Assembly (NCBI GenBank): GCA_003952965.2
Contig: CM025854.1
Coordinates: forward strand, 7,283,671 to 7,347,670
DNA: 64,000 nucleotides
Source: Morella rubra
Taxonomy: Eukaryota > Streptophyta > Magnoliopsida > Fagales > Myricaceae
Direction of reading: 5' to 3'
Numbering within the stretch: position 1 is the first letter of the stretch; each line of letters opens with the position of its first letter. Shown piece by piece: positions 22,492 to 33,070 of the stretch. Position numbers and translations under genes: made by a program. Below the pieces are notes generated by a model. The model was given only the letters and a program-made list of their open reading frames with translations. It was not told where the DNA came from and ran no database searches.

Positions 22492-24132
22492 ATGCAAAAG
22501 CTTAAAGCACTAAACGGAGACCCACCAGAGCCCTTCTGGTCACCAACTACCACAGCCACCTCCATGCCTCGCCGTCGCTCATCCTACTCATCGTCTTCTC
22601 TGCTTCTCTCCCCACCTCTACTCATCATTCTCTTGCCGATCATCGCCTTACTCCTCCTTTTCTTCGCAGTCCCTCCATTTCTCTCATTCACTTCCCAAAT
22701 TCTCCGACCAATAACCGTCAAGAAAAGCTGGGACTCCTTCAACATCTTCCTCGTCCTCTTTGCTATTCTTTGTGGGATTTTCGCCAAAAGAAATGACGAT
22801 GGATCGACCCCCGATGACAGTGACACGGCCAATTTCTCCAGTGTCTCACACAAAAAGCATGAAGAAGAATCAACGTCACAGCAATGGTTTCAGTATCCAG
22901 AAGAAACAAAGAACTATGACCCGCACGTTTGGACACCGGCGTCACCGGCAACCAGCGTGACTCGGTTGAAGAGAAGCAGTAGTTCTTACCCAGATCTGAG
23001 GCAAGAATCATTGCAGGATAACGGCGAGGACAGGTTCCAGTTTCGATTCTTTGACGACTTTGAAATTAACAAGTATCGTTCCCTCAGGCCCAGAAGCGAA
23101 TCAGAAGAGCCCGAAATTAAGGTAATCCCTGTTGATACGTTTGTGCTGCGTCCTTCGACGCCGCCACCACCACCTAAGTCTCCTGCCCCACCGCCTCCGC
23201 CGCCTTTTCCATCGCATGCGGTTCTTCACAAACCAAAAAGAACGTACCATACCGAGAGGCACAAAGAAGAGAAGGTGGGTGACAACGACAGTGAATTCCA
23301 GAAAACTCCGTCTCCTCCAACACCACCGCCTCCCCCGCCGCGACCACCTCCATCACCAGCGCGAATGCGATCGGAACAGAACCATGGGAAGAGTGAACGT
23401 AGAAAGAGCAATGCGAAAAGGGAAATAGCTATGGTTTTGGCTTCGTTATACAACCAGAGGAAGAGAAAGAAGAAACAGAGAACCAAAGATATCTACGACA
23501 ACTCTGTTCAGTCTCCAGCTGAGCCAGCGCACTATGCGAGACCTCCACCCTCGCCAGTTCCGCCGCCGCCTCCTCCTCCTCCTCCGCCTTCTGTTTTTCA
23601 CAGTTTGTTCAGAAAGGGGAGCAAAAGCAAGAAAGTTCACTCAGTCCCCGCGACGCCACATCCGCCACCTCCTCCACCCCCACCGCCACCTACTAAACCT
23701 TCGAGATCATCAAAGCGGAAGACTCCGGTTCCAACTCCACCTCCTGAACCGTCAAGGCGGCGAGGTTCGAGTTCGACAACCACTGGTCGGCCACCGTTGC
23801 CGACGAGGGCGAGCAACTGGGAGGAGAATGTGAGAGGCGCACAGAGCCCGGTTATCCCAACGCCTCCTCCACCGCCTTTCAAGATGCCGGAGCCAAAATT
23901 CATGATGCACGGGGGATTTGTTAGCATACAGAGCACGCCTAGCTCTCGCTCTGGATCTCCGGAGTTGGAGGACGTCCCTGCTTCACTGCTTAAAGAATCT
24001 GCGGAAACAGTCAACGCCAGGGAGGGCGGAGATGGGGCGAGGACGGTTTTCTGTCCGAGCCCGGATGTTAACACAAAGGCCGAAACCTTCATCGCGATGC
24101 TCTGCGCGATGGTTGGAAGCTCGAGAAGATGA
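22492..24132 (+). CDS. proline-rich membrane-anchored protein with DUF4408/DUF761-type ends
   Basis: A single uninterrupted frame of 547 codons. The N terminus (MQKLKALNGDPPEPFWSP) is followed by two hydrophobic segments (residues about 39-68 and 82-101) around VPPFLSFTSQILRPITVKKSWDS, which resembles DUF4408. A long middle part alternates basic stretches (RKRKKKQR) with poly-proline runs of up to 10 residues, as in hydroxyproline-rich or formin-like proteins, but there is no FH2 domain. The C terminus contains DVNTKAETFIA, the DUF761 ('cotton fibre expressed') signature, shortly before the stop. Function is unknown. I chose the ATG at 22,492; a second in-frame ATG at 22,564 (MPRRRSSY) is an alternative. 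Coding GC content is clearly higher than the flanks. Confidence 0.85.
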   Translation: MQKLKALNGDPPEPFWSPTTTATSMPRRRSSYSSSSLLLSPPLLIILLPIIALLLLFFAVPPFLSFTSQILRPITVKKSWDSFNIFLVLFAILCGIFAKRNDDGSTPDDSDTANFSSVSHKKHEEESTSQQWFQYPEETKNYDPHVWTPASPATSVTRLKRSSSSYPDLRQESLQDNGEDRFQFRFFDDFEINKYRSLRPRSESEEPEIKVIPVDTFVLRPSTPPPPPKSPAPPPPPPFPSHAVLHKPKRTYHTERHKEEKVGDNDSEFQKTPSPPTPPPPPPRPPPSPARMRSEQNHGKSERRKSNAKREIAMVLASLYNQRKRKKKQRTKDIYDNSVQSPAEPAHYARPPPSPVPPPPPPPPPPSVFHSLFRKGSKSKKVHSVPATPHPPPPPPPPPPTKPSRSSKRKTPVPTPPPEPSRRRGSSSTTTGRPPLPTRASNWEENVRGAQSPVIPTPPPPPFKMPEPKFMMHGGFVSIQSTPSSRSGSPELEDVPASLLKESAETVNAREGGDGARTVFCPSPDVNTKAETFIAMLCAMVGSSRR

Positions 24133-24296
24133 ATTCCCTGCGAGAGAAGCAAAAGATGGGCCTTAGTCCAGGCCCAGGCCCATATCAGGCCTAGATGACC
24201 TGTTATATACCCTGCTATGACAGGATTATTACGGGGCACACACAAACCGAAACTATTATCATATAACAGTATACAGAATATTGGTAAGAGACATTT

Positions 24297-24425
24297 GAGA
24301 TGGGGCTCTGATTGTGTTTTTTTGGTCAGCTTTTGGAGCCCCAAAACCCGCTAATGGTACAGAGATATTTGAAGATGGGGCTCCGATTGTGTTTTTTTGG
24401 GTCGCTTTTGGAGCCCCAAGACGGT
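24297..24425 (+). repeat. two-unit tandem repeat, each with a GGGGCTC/GAGCCCC hairpin
   Basis: Two copies, about 73 bases apart, of gatggggctc-gattgtgtttttttgg...gcttttggagcccca. Within each, GGGGCTC pairs with GAGCCCC to form a stem around a T-rich loop. The array lies 165-293 bases after the stop of the proline-rich gene, so probably in its 3' UTR or just beyond. Confidence 0.7.
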
Positions 24426-25444
24426 GGAAAAGCGAGCTTGAACTACAGAGTTAACAGTTTGCATGGTTCTATTGTGTTAAACGGTAGCGTACAGGTTATA
24501 AGGCACAGTAGGGTAGTGGATATTGGGTTCGTACTTGTAAGAGATTGTGAGGAGTTTTGGGTTGAATTACTATATATATTTACATGGTATTTGCTGTGGC
24601 AGATTGCAGTGTGCATAGCATAGGTCTGTTGGCCTACCTGAGCTAGTGAGCTTCTCGGAGAATAGAGGCCTTTGATTTTCAAGTTTGTGTGTATTTGAGG
24701 TCGAAGTCGTCTTGGAAATCAGGAGCTGCTGTGTCCTATAATTCTTCTTTCTTCCATGCATGGCGATATCATCACAGTCGCTGATCTTTTATGTCATGCC
24801 CGTTATATATATATATATATAGATACTTTTCGCGTCTGGCTGACATTTTATCCTTCATATTATATCAATTTTTTTATATTTTATCTATCAACGATTATTT
24901 ATACCTTGTAACTCGAATTATTAATATTGACAAAAATAACTATTTTAGTTCAATATTAAGGAATAAACTTTTAAATGTCCCACATTAAGTTCTTAAACTT
25001 TTAAATTTTCAAAATCATATCACATGATTGATTTATATCATATAATATGATTTTAAATAATATTAAAATTAAATATGATAAAATTTGTACTTCAGGCACG
25101 TAAATGTCTAATAAATGGGAGTTAAAAGGTAAGATTCTACTCAATAGAAACTTAATTTAATTAAAAAAATAAAAGAAATTTCACTTTATATGTTTTAACT
25201 ATTATACATTTTGTACTTTATATTTTAAATTAACAAATTCGACGTATCGCACCCAAACATTTTAATATATTTTCTTTTTATTTACACTTGCAAACTGTTT
25301 AATGAGGCCAAAACGAATAGAGTTTCTATTTTTAAAAATTAACATCTCGACCGCACTTCGACCTTCGAAACGGAAGACGGGAAAGACGAAGGGGAAGAAA
25401 AGAGAAGACTGGACTAGGGTTGGTTGTTGACTGTTGTACTGGCA
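24426..25444. other. intergenic, promoter side of VIP3
   Basis: No gene is seen. The right part (25,320-25,444) becomes GC-richer and purine-rich (gggaaagacgaaggggaag), as expected for the VIP3 5' UTR. A short (TA)n run lies at about 24,805-24,822. Confidence 0.5.
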
Positions 25445-28358
25445 ATGAAGCTTGCAGGTCTGAAATCGTTCGAGAACGCCCACGACGAGTCGGTGTGGGC
25501 AGCCACGTGGGTTCCGGCCACTGAGACCCGACCCGCGCTATTACTTACCGGGTCTCTGGATGAGACCGTCAAGCTCTGGGGCTCGGACGACCTGGTCTTG
25601 GAACGTACCAACACAGGCCACTGCCTCGGCGTGGTGTCTGTGGCGGCTCACCCGTCGGGCCTAATCGCTGCCTCGGCCTCTCTTGACAGCTTCGTTCGGG
25701 TATTCGATGTCGACACCAACGCTACCATTGCCACTCTCGAAGCTCCACCTTCTGAAGTCTGGCAATTGCGCTTCAATCCCCAGGTAATATGCCAAATAGA
25801 AATTTCCTTTTTTCAATTCGTCTATTTTTCCTTTGGTTAGTGAGAAAATGGCTGGAAGAAAAAGAGCTAGAAGATTTTGTTTTGGTGCTCTTTTTGGCTG
25901 TATTGCAAGGTAAAAGAGCTAAAATTCTGAATTATAGATCTCTTTTTTTGTCTGGTTGTTGAGAAAATAGCCGGATTTAGTTTGATGAATTGTACGTCGG
26001 AGCCTTGGCTTTGTATTCTCTAAGTCAGGTGGTTGTGTCAATGTGCGTCAATTAGCTTGTGCTATGAGGTGCTTCTTTTTGTTACATTACTGTTTCTGCT
26101 TATCGCTTTTGATTCCTGTGTTTCTTCCTCCTTGAAATCAAAGAACTAAGTTTGAGTCTATTTATTAGTTTTTCTGTTCATAAGCGAGTCTATTTGTTTG
26201 TTGATATCTGGGTTGTTTCGTCTTTGTGGCTAACACCTGAAGTAGTCTGTGGGAGGGGCATTGTGGATTGACCTGTTGATTCGTTTCGTGATGATTTGTC
26301 TCTTGTGGTTGACCTCAAGTAGCTCTCGGGAGGGGCATTATGGATGGACCGGTTGATCACTCCCACTGTAATTTATGTCTTGTCACCGACTTCAAGAGTT
26401 CACGAGAGGGGCATTGTGGATGGACTGGTTGATTGGTCTCATGGTCTAATTTGTCATATATGCTTATTAAGCATATTGGCTTCAGATATTTATCCTCGCA
26501 TCTACTAAAGCTCATAAGGAATTTTTCCATTGCTTTTGTAACTTGTGTAAACTAGTGTGTTTTAGAGGCCCCCCCCCCCCCCCCCCCCTCTTTCTCTCTC
26601 TTCTTTTTTCTCCAATCTCAACTGGGAGACACCATCTTCTGCCAGCTTCTTAATTCCATTCTAGAACTATGGAAATCTTTGAAGACCTATAGAACTGACA
26701 TTAGCAGGCTACGGTCAATTTTGGAGGCCTTTGGCTCTATCATCAGTAATCTTAGAAGCTTTTCTACTGCAAGAATTGAAATTATCATCTATTCCTTCGT
26801 CGATTGAATCTGCGAGTTGTCCTTTGTATAGAAAAGCAACGTATTTTATGTATAAATTTGTAATTCTAGTTTGTGCTTTTTTGTTCTTGAATAGAGGTTT
26901 TGTTTCTGTAACATGTTCAAACTTTTTGAAAAGCAGATGCCTAAATAATTCTCTATTCAAGAAGTATTCTTTATTTAAAGAACATGTGTATGTAACAAGT
27001 ACGAGAATAATGAGCATAGATAGCAGTCTCATTTCCAGCCCATTCAAACCAAGCAGTGTAGAACATAATGCTTACACTCTAGGCTAGCTCGCATGCAAAT
27101 CATCAATGTCTCTCTTCTTGGAGCTCAATTTCTATTGAGACATCTCTAATCTTGGCTTGGAGGAAGACTTGACCACTTCCCCCCTGTTCTCAAGTAGCCA
27201 TGCAATGGAAATGTCTAAAAGAGAGATGATGATGTTAAACAGCATGCGTGTTGTTATGGCTTCGAAATGGTCCTAGTGGTCTCAAATGTGTGGATAATTT
27301 AGAATGCCTTGCAGCTGCTTCAAAATAACTACTTTTTCTCTGTTGGAGAATGTTCAAAGATGCACTCTTTTATTTGTTCTGGTTTTTTTTTTTTGGGTTC
27401 GGGGGAGGGAGGAAGGGAAGAGAGGAGGGAGGGCGGAAGAGTGGGGATGGTTCCTAGTTTTTCTTCACACAGTGGATTAGTTTTATCTGCTTATGGAAAT
27501 AAAGCTACCTATGAAACCATGTTGCTATTCTTTCTTGTCTACTCTACAAATATGGTTGGCTTCCTGAATGGTTTGCTTCTGCAAATTGTGCGGAAGATAT
27601 GCAACCATGTATTTAAAAGATGAAACTACTTTTATTCTTAACAAATCCTTGAAGAAAAATGGAGACTGCAATGTCCATCACCTTGTTTTGAATGTTAGTG
27701 CAGACTTATGCGAAAAGTATCTCTCTTTCAGGGTTCCACTCTAGCTGTCGCTGGTGGGGGTAGTGCATCAATCAAGCTTTGGGACACTGCCACGTGGGAC
27801 TTGATTGCCACTCTACCTATTCCTCGTTCAGAAGGTCCCAAGACCTCTGATAAAAGTGGCAGCAAGAAGTTTGTCCTATCAGTTGCTTGGAGTCCTGATG
27901 GGAAGCGACTTGCTTGTGGTTCAATGGATGGCACCATCTCCATTTTTGATGTAGCCCGTGCCAAATTTTTACACCACCTGGAAGGGCACTTTATGCCGGT
28001 AAGGTCCTTGGTGTACTCCCCGATTGAACCACGGCTACTCTTTTCAGCGTCAGATGATATGCATGTGCACATGTATGATGCTGAAGGGAAATCCCTGGTT
28101 GGAGCCATGACAGGTCATGGAAGTTGGGTATTGAGTGTGGATGTTAGCCCTGATGGGGCGGCTATTGCAACAGGCTCAAGTGACGCAACTGTGCGGCTCT
28201 GGGATATTTCTATGAGGGCTGCTGTGCAGACAATGAGTAATCATACAGACCTGGTTTGGGGAGTGGCATTTCGACCGCCAGGAGGAATCGGTGTTCGGAC
28301 TGGTCGGCTTGCTAGTGTGTCAGATGATAAGAGCATATCACTGTACGACTATTCCTAA
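25445..28358 (+). CDS. VIP3: WD40 protein VIP3/SKI8 (Paf1 complex and SKI complex subunit)
   Basis: Two exons, 25445-25783 and 27732-28358, joined by a GT-AG intron of 1,948 bases in phase 0, encode 321 aa, the same length I recall for Arabidopsis VIP3. The start MKLAGLKSFENAHDESVW is the conserved N terminus. WD-type repeats are visible throughout, for example GSLDETVKLW, ASLDSFVRVFD, GGSASIKLWD, GSMDGTISIFD, SASDDMHVHMYD, GSSDATVRLWD and SVSDDKSISLYDYS at the C terminus, giving a seven-bladed propeller. In plants this one protein serves the nuclear Paf1 complex (transcription elongation, FLC activation) and the cytoplasmic SKI complex (exosome-linked mRNA decay). The intron holds a tandem repeat and a 20-base C run. 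Exon 2 and its surroundings recur at 44,120-44,746. Confidence 0.94.
26220..26455. repeat. tandem repeat in the VIP3 intron, about 3 units of 75-80 bp
   Basis: Each unit contains gggaggggcatt (or a close variant), tggat-gacc-gttgat and a following tgat/atttgtct stretch. Units start near 26,220, 26,298 and 26,378. They are not found elsewhere in the window. Confidence 0.65.
26569..26588. repeat. C20 homopolymer in the VIP3 intron
   Basis: An uninterrupted run of 20 C followed by a CT-rich stretch. It lies 52 bases before the point (26,640) at which duplicate block B resumes after an N gap, so it probably broke the assembly. Confidence 0.85.
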
Positions 28359-28916
28359 GTAGCATGTGGACAGTGTATGGCACTCAGGTTTGTGTTGGTA
28401 GAAGTAGTTACTAACTTCTTTTGCTGCTGTTTTATGATATTGATCTCAAGAAAATATTATTTTTTGTTTTTTTCTAAGCATCTCAAGAAAATATTCGGTT
28501 TGCTTGTTTGGTCTTCTGATCGACCATTTTTACGTTTAAACTGCAATGTGCTTGAGTGGGAAGTTTATTCGGGCTATTTCACAATGTCCAAGGCGCAGAC
28601 CTTGCTATATATCATCAGATTCCCAAGCCTCTGTTTGAATTACGATTTTTACCAATAGTTGGTAGAATTAGCGAGATTGTTGGCTGAAATGAATTTAAGA
28701 AACCAATTTAGGGGAACTCAAGAGAAAATTCGATCAAACAAAGGAATTCAGAAAGTTGAACTATGCTTACATGCCTAACTGAAGCAAAGTCACCTTTGGT
28801 TAACTCCACTGAAGCTAAAATCACGGAAGAATTGTTGTTTATACAGAATTGAACAATGATCAGTAGCACCAAGATCTATTATACAAGATAAAGAGAAAAA
28901 AAATAAGGCTTAATTA

Positions 28917-29429
28917 GTCACTAGTCTTTGAGATATGACCGAATTTCAAATTGGTTTTTAAAGTTTATTTCGTCTTAAACTAATCATTGAGGAATTCTTC
29001 ATGTTTGGTCATTCCGTCAACTCTGTTGTCACTATTAATAAAAAAAATTTCACGTGACTAACAAAGATATATCATCACCAAACGCAAGTAGCTACGTGTT
29101 CCCAATTCACTCAAACTGTCAAGTTAGACTGATTGGTGTTAATTTAAAATCCACCTTGTATTGTCTATGCCACCTAGATTTAAAATGTTAGCTCAAAATG
29201 CTATGTTGGACATATTTTTTGTTATGACAACGCACTTCGAGTGACTTGGACTTACGTGGCTACTTTGATTGATAGTTATGTGTCTCTGTTAGTCACATGA
29301 GATTTATTCTATTAATTGGGTCAACTGAATAGGCAAATTAACTACTTTAAGACAAAGGATTTCATAAAAACTAGTAAAGGAGTAAATAAACTTAAGGACT
29401 AGTTTGAGATCCGGTAATACTCTAGTGAC
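28917..29429. mobile_element. foldback MITE 1, copy A
   Basis: The left arm (attagtcactagtctttgag... and onward) is the imperfect reverse complement of the right arm ending ctagtgac. The arms exceed 100 bases and the centre has no coding content. A Mutator-like MITE is the likely class. It lies about 560 bases after the VIP3 stop. Confidence 0.65.
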
Positions 29430-30018
29430 AGATGCACTAGCCGTGAAGCGCAGATGATTTGAATTTTATAAATATTTAAGGCAAAGAATTACTCACATGG
29501 CTCTTGAATGATTGCTGGCAGTGGAACTTTAATGCTTTTCTCTGTTAAAGTATAAGTAACAGAAGTTGATTTTTTTTTTTTATTTTTATTTTTTTTTTTA
29601 AAAAAATTTCGGAGTACTGATGAAGCTGGATAGTCATGTAACTCATAATATCTATCAATAATTGTATTTCCAACTATAATTTCTTGATTAGAAAATTATT
29701 ATTTTACAATTGGACATTTGAAGATGCACCAAATTTGATTAACTTGGGTTGTAAAATATGGATTCTGTATTGACGTAAATGTGATTTTGAGTAGGCATTC
29801 TTTTTGAAGACTAAAACAAAATGCTTTTTTTGATTAGAGTTAATGGCTCTAAAAGCAAAATTTGACCTAGACATAAAAGAACAATAATGTGAACCAAAAG
29901 CAAAAATCCTAACCATTGCATATCATATGGATAATCAACCAGCTTCTTTTAATAATTTATATGAGTATATATAGGCGGAGGTCCTAATAAGTTATAAGCT
30001 CATTTCAATTAATTTTTT

Positions 30019-30316
30019 GGGTAAACATCATAATAGCCACCATAGTTATGGGTTTCTCCCCCAAGTGCCAATTTATCTAATTATGCCCCACAAATTGAAA
30101 AAAAAATTAATTAATTATCGTATGCAGTTCAATTTGACGGTTAAATTAAACGCAAAGTGATATAGACTGACTGAGATGTCGATAAAATCTTAACAAAATA
30201 AAAAATAATACGTAAATAGAAAATAAAATAAAAATAATTTTATTTATTTATTTTGTAACTTGTGGGATGTAATTAGATAAATTGAAACTTGAGTTGCTTA
30301 TTATGATGTTTTTCAT
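30019..30316. mobile_element. foldback MITE 2, copy A
   Basis: The left arm (gggtaaacatcataatagcc through atttatctaattatgcccc) pairs with the right arm (gggatgtaattagataaat through attatgatgttttt). The element is about 300 bases long with an A/T-rich centre and no coding content. Confidence 0.65.
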
Positions 30317-30324
30317 TTTTTTTT

Positions 30325-30816
30325 AGGGTAAACTCATAGTTAGCTTCCTATGTTTGGGCAAAAATCAAATAGCTCCCTTAACTTTTAATCTAACAATTTG
30401 AGACCCATAACTTTCAAAACATATCAATCTTCGCCCCTGTCTAAATCAGGCGTTAAGTCCAACGGAAAATTCTGCAAAATGATCGAAATGCCCCTCCTAA
30501 AGCTAAATTTTAATAAATAAATAAAAATTTAAGAAATAAATAAAATAAATAGATTATTGAAATAGAGTTTCAATAGTTTTATTTAAAAAATTTAATTTTT
30601 TAAAATATCATTTTATTTTTTATGAATTTTTTTAATTTTTTTAGTAATTTTATTTTCGAGGGGCATTTTGGTCATTTTTTATATTTTTCCGTCTGATTTA
30701 GACGGGGTGAAGATTGATAGGTTATGAAAGTAATGAGTCTTAAATTGTTAGATTGAAAATTATGGGAGCTATTTAATTTTTATCCCAATATAGGAGACTA
30801 ACTATGACTTTGTCCC
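30325..30816. mobile_element. foldback MITE 3, copy A
   Basis: Long inverted arms of about 160 bases: the left begins agggtaaactcatagttag and reaches gaaatgcccctcc; the right begins gaggggcattttgg and ends ctatgactttgtccc. The centre is AT-rich. It directly abuts MITE 2. No target-site duplication was seen. Confidence 0.7.
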
Positions 30817-31308
30817 AACATAGAGCGGTAACTTATATCATATTGAAGCTGAAATACGAGGATTAGGCACAGGAACATAAATCTCCAACTCGAATTCTAC
30901 GGTGGCTTGAATCTTTCTATGAAGATTACAAATCCTGTTATGGTGATGACGTGCAACAATCACTTGACACCAGAGACATAAAAACAGAAAGAGTATTCCA
31001 AAAATTATGGCTTATCGAAGACAATGGAAGTTCGGTACCATGTGACAGAAGACAGAGAAGAATATTTTTGGATTTCATTGCAGAATATTGTGTACAGAGT
31101 GTAATATATACATACAAGCTTGCGTAGCCGCCTAGGTTCAAGATTCTCGGGTATTGTGTCGAGCATCCAGTGTGCGTAAGAGAAAATTCGAGAAATCTGC
31201 ATCAGTCGGGCAGAACTAACTTCCTCAATTACAACAAAGTCGCAGCAATCCTTAAAGAAATCTGGTAATGCCAGCTTTGACCTTATGCTAAGAGTTTGCT
31301 CATCGGGA

Positions 31309-31485
31309 TCATGAGTAATCAATATCCCTCCGCGAGTTCAGTGGGGCAGGAGCAACAACGAGACTCGAGCGAAACTGATGGAACTGAGTAGAGACAAGGG
31401 GTTTGATGAAGAAATCAACGATATGGTCTTTCGTAGAAAGAAAGTCAAGGTGGAGGGGCTGTAATGCAGGGAAAAGATTCTGTAA
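31309..31485 (-). pseudogene. C-terminal remnant of a minus-strand Copia polyprotein
   Basis: Read on the minus strand, one open frame contains LHLDFLSTKDHIVDFFIKPL and then SSLVVAPAPLNSRRDI before a stop. This has the layout of the last part of Copia RNase H, where a '(V/I)..(D/T)..(A/V)D.(F/L)TK.L' segment precedes the terminal LRGDI-like end. Only this tail is recognisable, so it marks a very old insertion. It recurs at 34,738-34,914 and 47,696-47,872. Confidence 0.5.
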
Positions 31486-32387
31486 AAATTTAGAAAGAGA
31501 AGGAAAGATACGGAAGAAAATTGCTTCAAAGGTACAACAACGTTGCTTTCCTTAAATGATATTTACCCTCACCAGTTTGTGCACAAGGTAAGTCAAATTC
31601 GTTTAGGATACAATAGAGCCAGGATTTTAGAGATCCATTCATACAAAATGTGTAGCACAACTCACAAAAAATGTACGTTCAACTTTCTTGATAGTTTCAA
31701 ACAGTTTACATTTAAAATGGAGGCAGTTACTTAACCAAACGACGTGAGTTTTCAGTTTAAATCCAAACAACGTGATTATAGCAGTTTAAAAACTACTAAT
31801 ATCGTGGACACAATTTATCAAATTGTGATCACGTTTTAATATCCATTATTAGATAACTAACCATACGGATTTAAACTATAAATAAAATCCACCGTTGGAT
31901 TTTCATCAAAGCTAAAATAAATGAGATCTGACCGTCGATCAAAAGACCAAAAATACACTGCTCAGATCCTCGCTGCGATGCTTTGTGCTAAGTGCCAAAA
32001 GCACCCCTAGCGCCCTACAAGCCAAGCCAAGCCAAGCTCGCGCGCGTGCATGTGGTGCCCTGTAGACTCCATGTCTTGCACTATATCAAATACATACTAA
32101 AGCTCTCTAATAATAAATGCAATCCTAGAAAGTAGGAGTTCCCATGTGGGACACTTTAATAAACTCCAATCTCAAAATATAATATATAATAATAATAAGT
32201 TTGAAAACACTTTAACAGATTCGGTTCTAAGAGTCTTTCTTTCAAGAGGCTACAAGTAGCTTTCAAGTTGTATAAACACATTGATGGTTACAATCTGGCT
32301 ATCTCATTTAACTACAACTCAGTTTGGTGATAGCTAAACTAAGCCATTTTTTTTTCTTTCACTTTTAAACTAACGTTCCCCTTTCCT

Positions 32388-32903
32388 TGTGAAGAAAATA
32401 AAGCTGCAACTCATGAAGGAGCAAAGGTAACTCACTTGAAATGAAGAAGAAACATCAGTGAAATGTTACGTGTAATATGTTGTAACCATAGAATATATTC
32501 TTTTTTTGCTTTTTGTCATAACGGCTTATGAAGGCTGTTATTCCCGCGCTCTGTTATTGGAGCAAAGTGTATACATGGGGCTGCTGCCTTGTATTTCTTT
32601 TTAACGCAATGTACAGAATTTTCCTAATTTTCTTAATTTGATATGGTATTATAGTTCTCTTAGTCGAGAATTTTTTCATCGCCTGTTATTCCTAGCAACA
32701 TGTTCTTCCGATCCTCCTCCCACCAACACTTCCTCAAAGGATGATCATTCTTCCAATTCTTATTTTCTCCACTATGGTGAGAGTCCCGACTCTGTTCTAG
32801 TTTCGCAACTTCTTCTTATTTTCTCCACTATGTTGATTACTCTAGAGGCCAAAAATAAGCTCGGTTTCCTTGATGGGTCTCTTCCCCGTCTGCCTCCCAC
32901 CGA
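32388..32903 (+). pseudogene. Copia 5' LTR plus gag start, truncated, in copy A
   Basis: Begins TGTGAAGAAAATAAAGC like the LTRs at 48,803 and 58,147, runs through the LTR with small deletions and into the gag frame (SSDPPPTNTSSKDDHS ... LEAKNKLGFLDGSLPRLPP). It stops abruptly at 32,903, where the text jumps back to sequence that belongs in front of the LTR. This is probably an assembly join. Confidence 0.6.
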
Positions 32904-33070
32904 AGTTTGGCTTGACTCAGTTTGGTGATAGCTAAACTAAGCCATTTTTTTTTCTTTCACTTTTAAACTATACGTTCCCCTTTCCTTGTGAAGAAAATAA
33001 AGCTGCAACTCATGAAGGAGCAAGAGGTACGCTGACTCAAGAGCGAGAAGATAGAGATTTTGAAATGAAG
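32904..33070. other. misplaced segment between two chimeric joins
   Basis: Matches the DNA just upstream of, and inside, the Copia 5' LTR (equivalent to about 48,720-48,887). It is followed without transition by sequence belonging near 29,495. Both joins share only a few bases (aagtttgg; aca). I read this as a mis-join, not as biology. Confidence 0.6.

Noticed and set aside
23637-24344. 235-codon minus-strand open frame
   Set aside because: It is antisense to the proline-rich gene; glycine runs are the mirror of proline codons. No independent support.
26731-27087. Open frames of 110-118 codons inside the VIP3 intron
   Set aside because: They lie within the intron between two well-defined exons and resemble no family.
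27728-28108. 126-codon minus-strand open frame over VIP3 exon 2
   Set aside because: Shadow of a strongly conserved coding exon on the other strand; it repeats at 44,116 for the same reason.
31005-31322. 105-codon minus-strand frame (ITHDPDEQTLSIRSKL...)
   Set aside because: I considered a gene fragment, but it follows the tail of the minus-strand Copia and matches no family I know. It is left unnamed.
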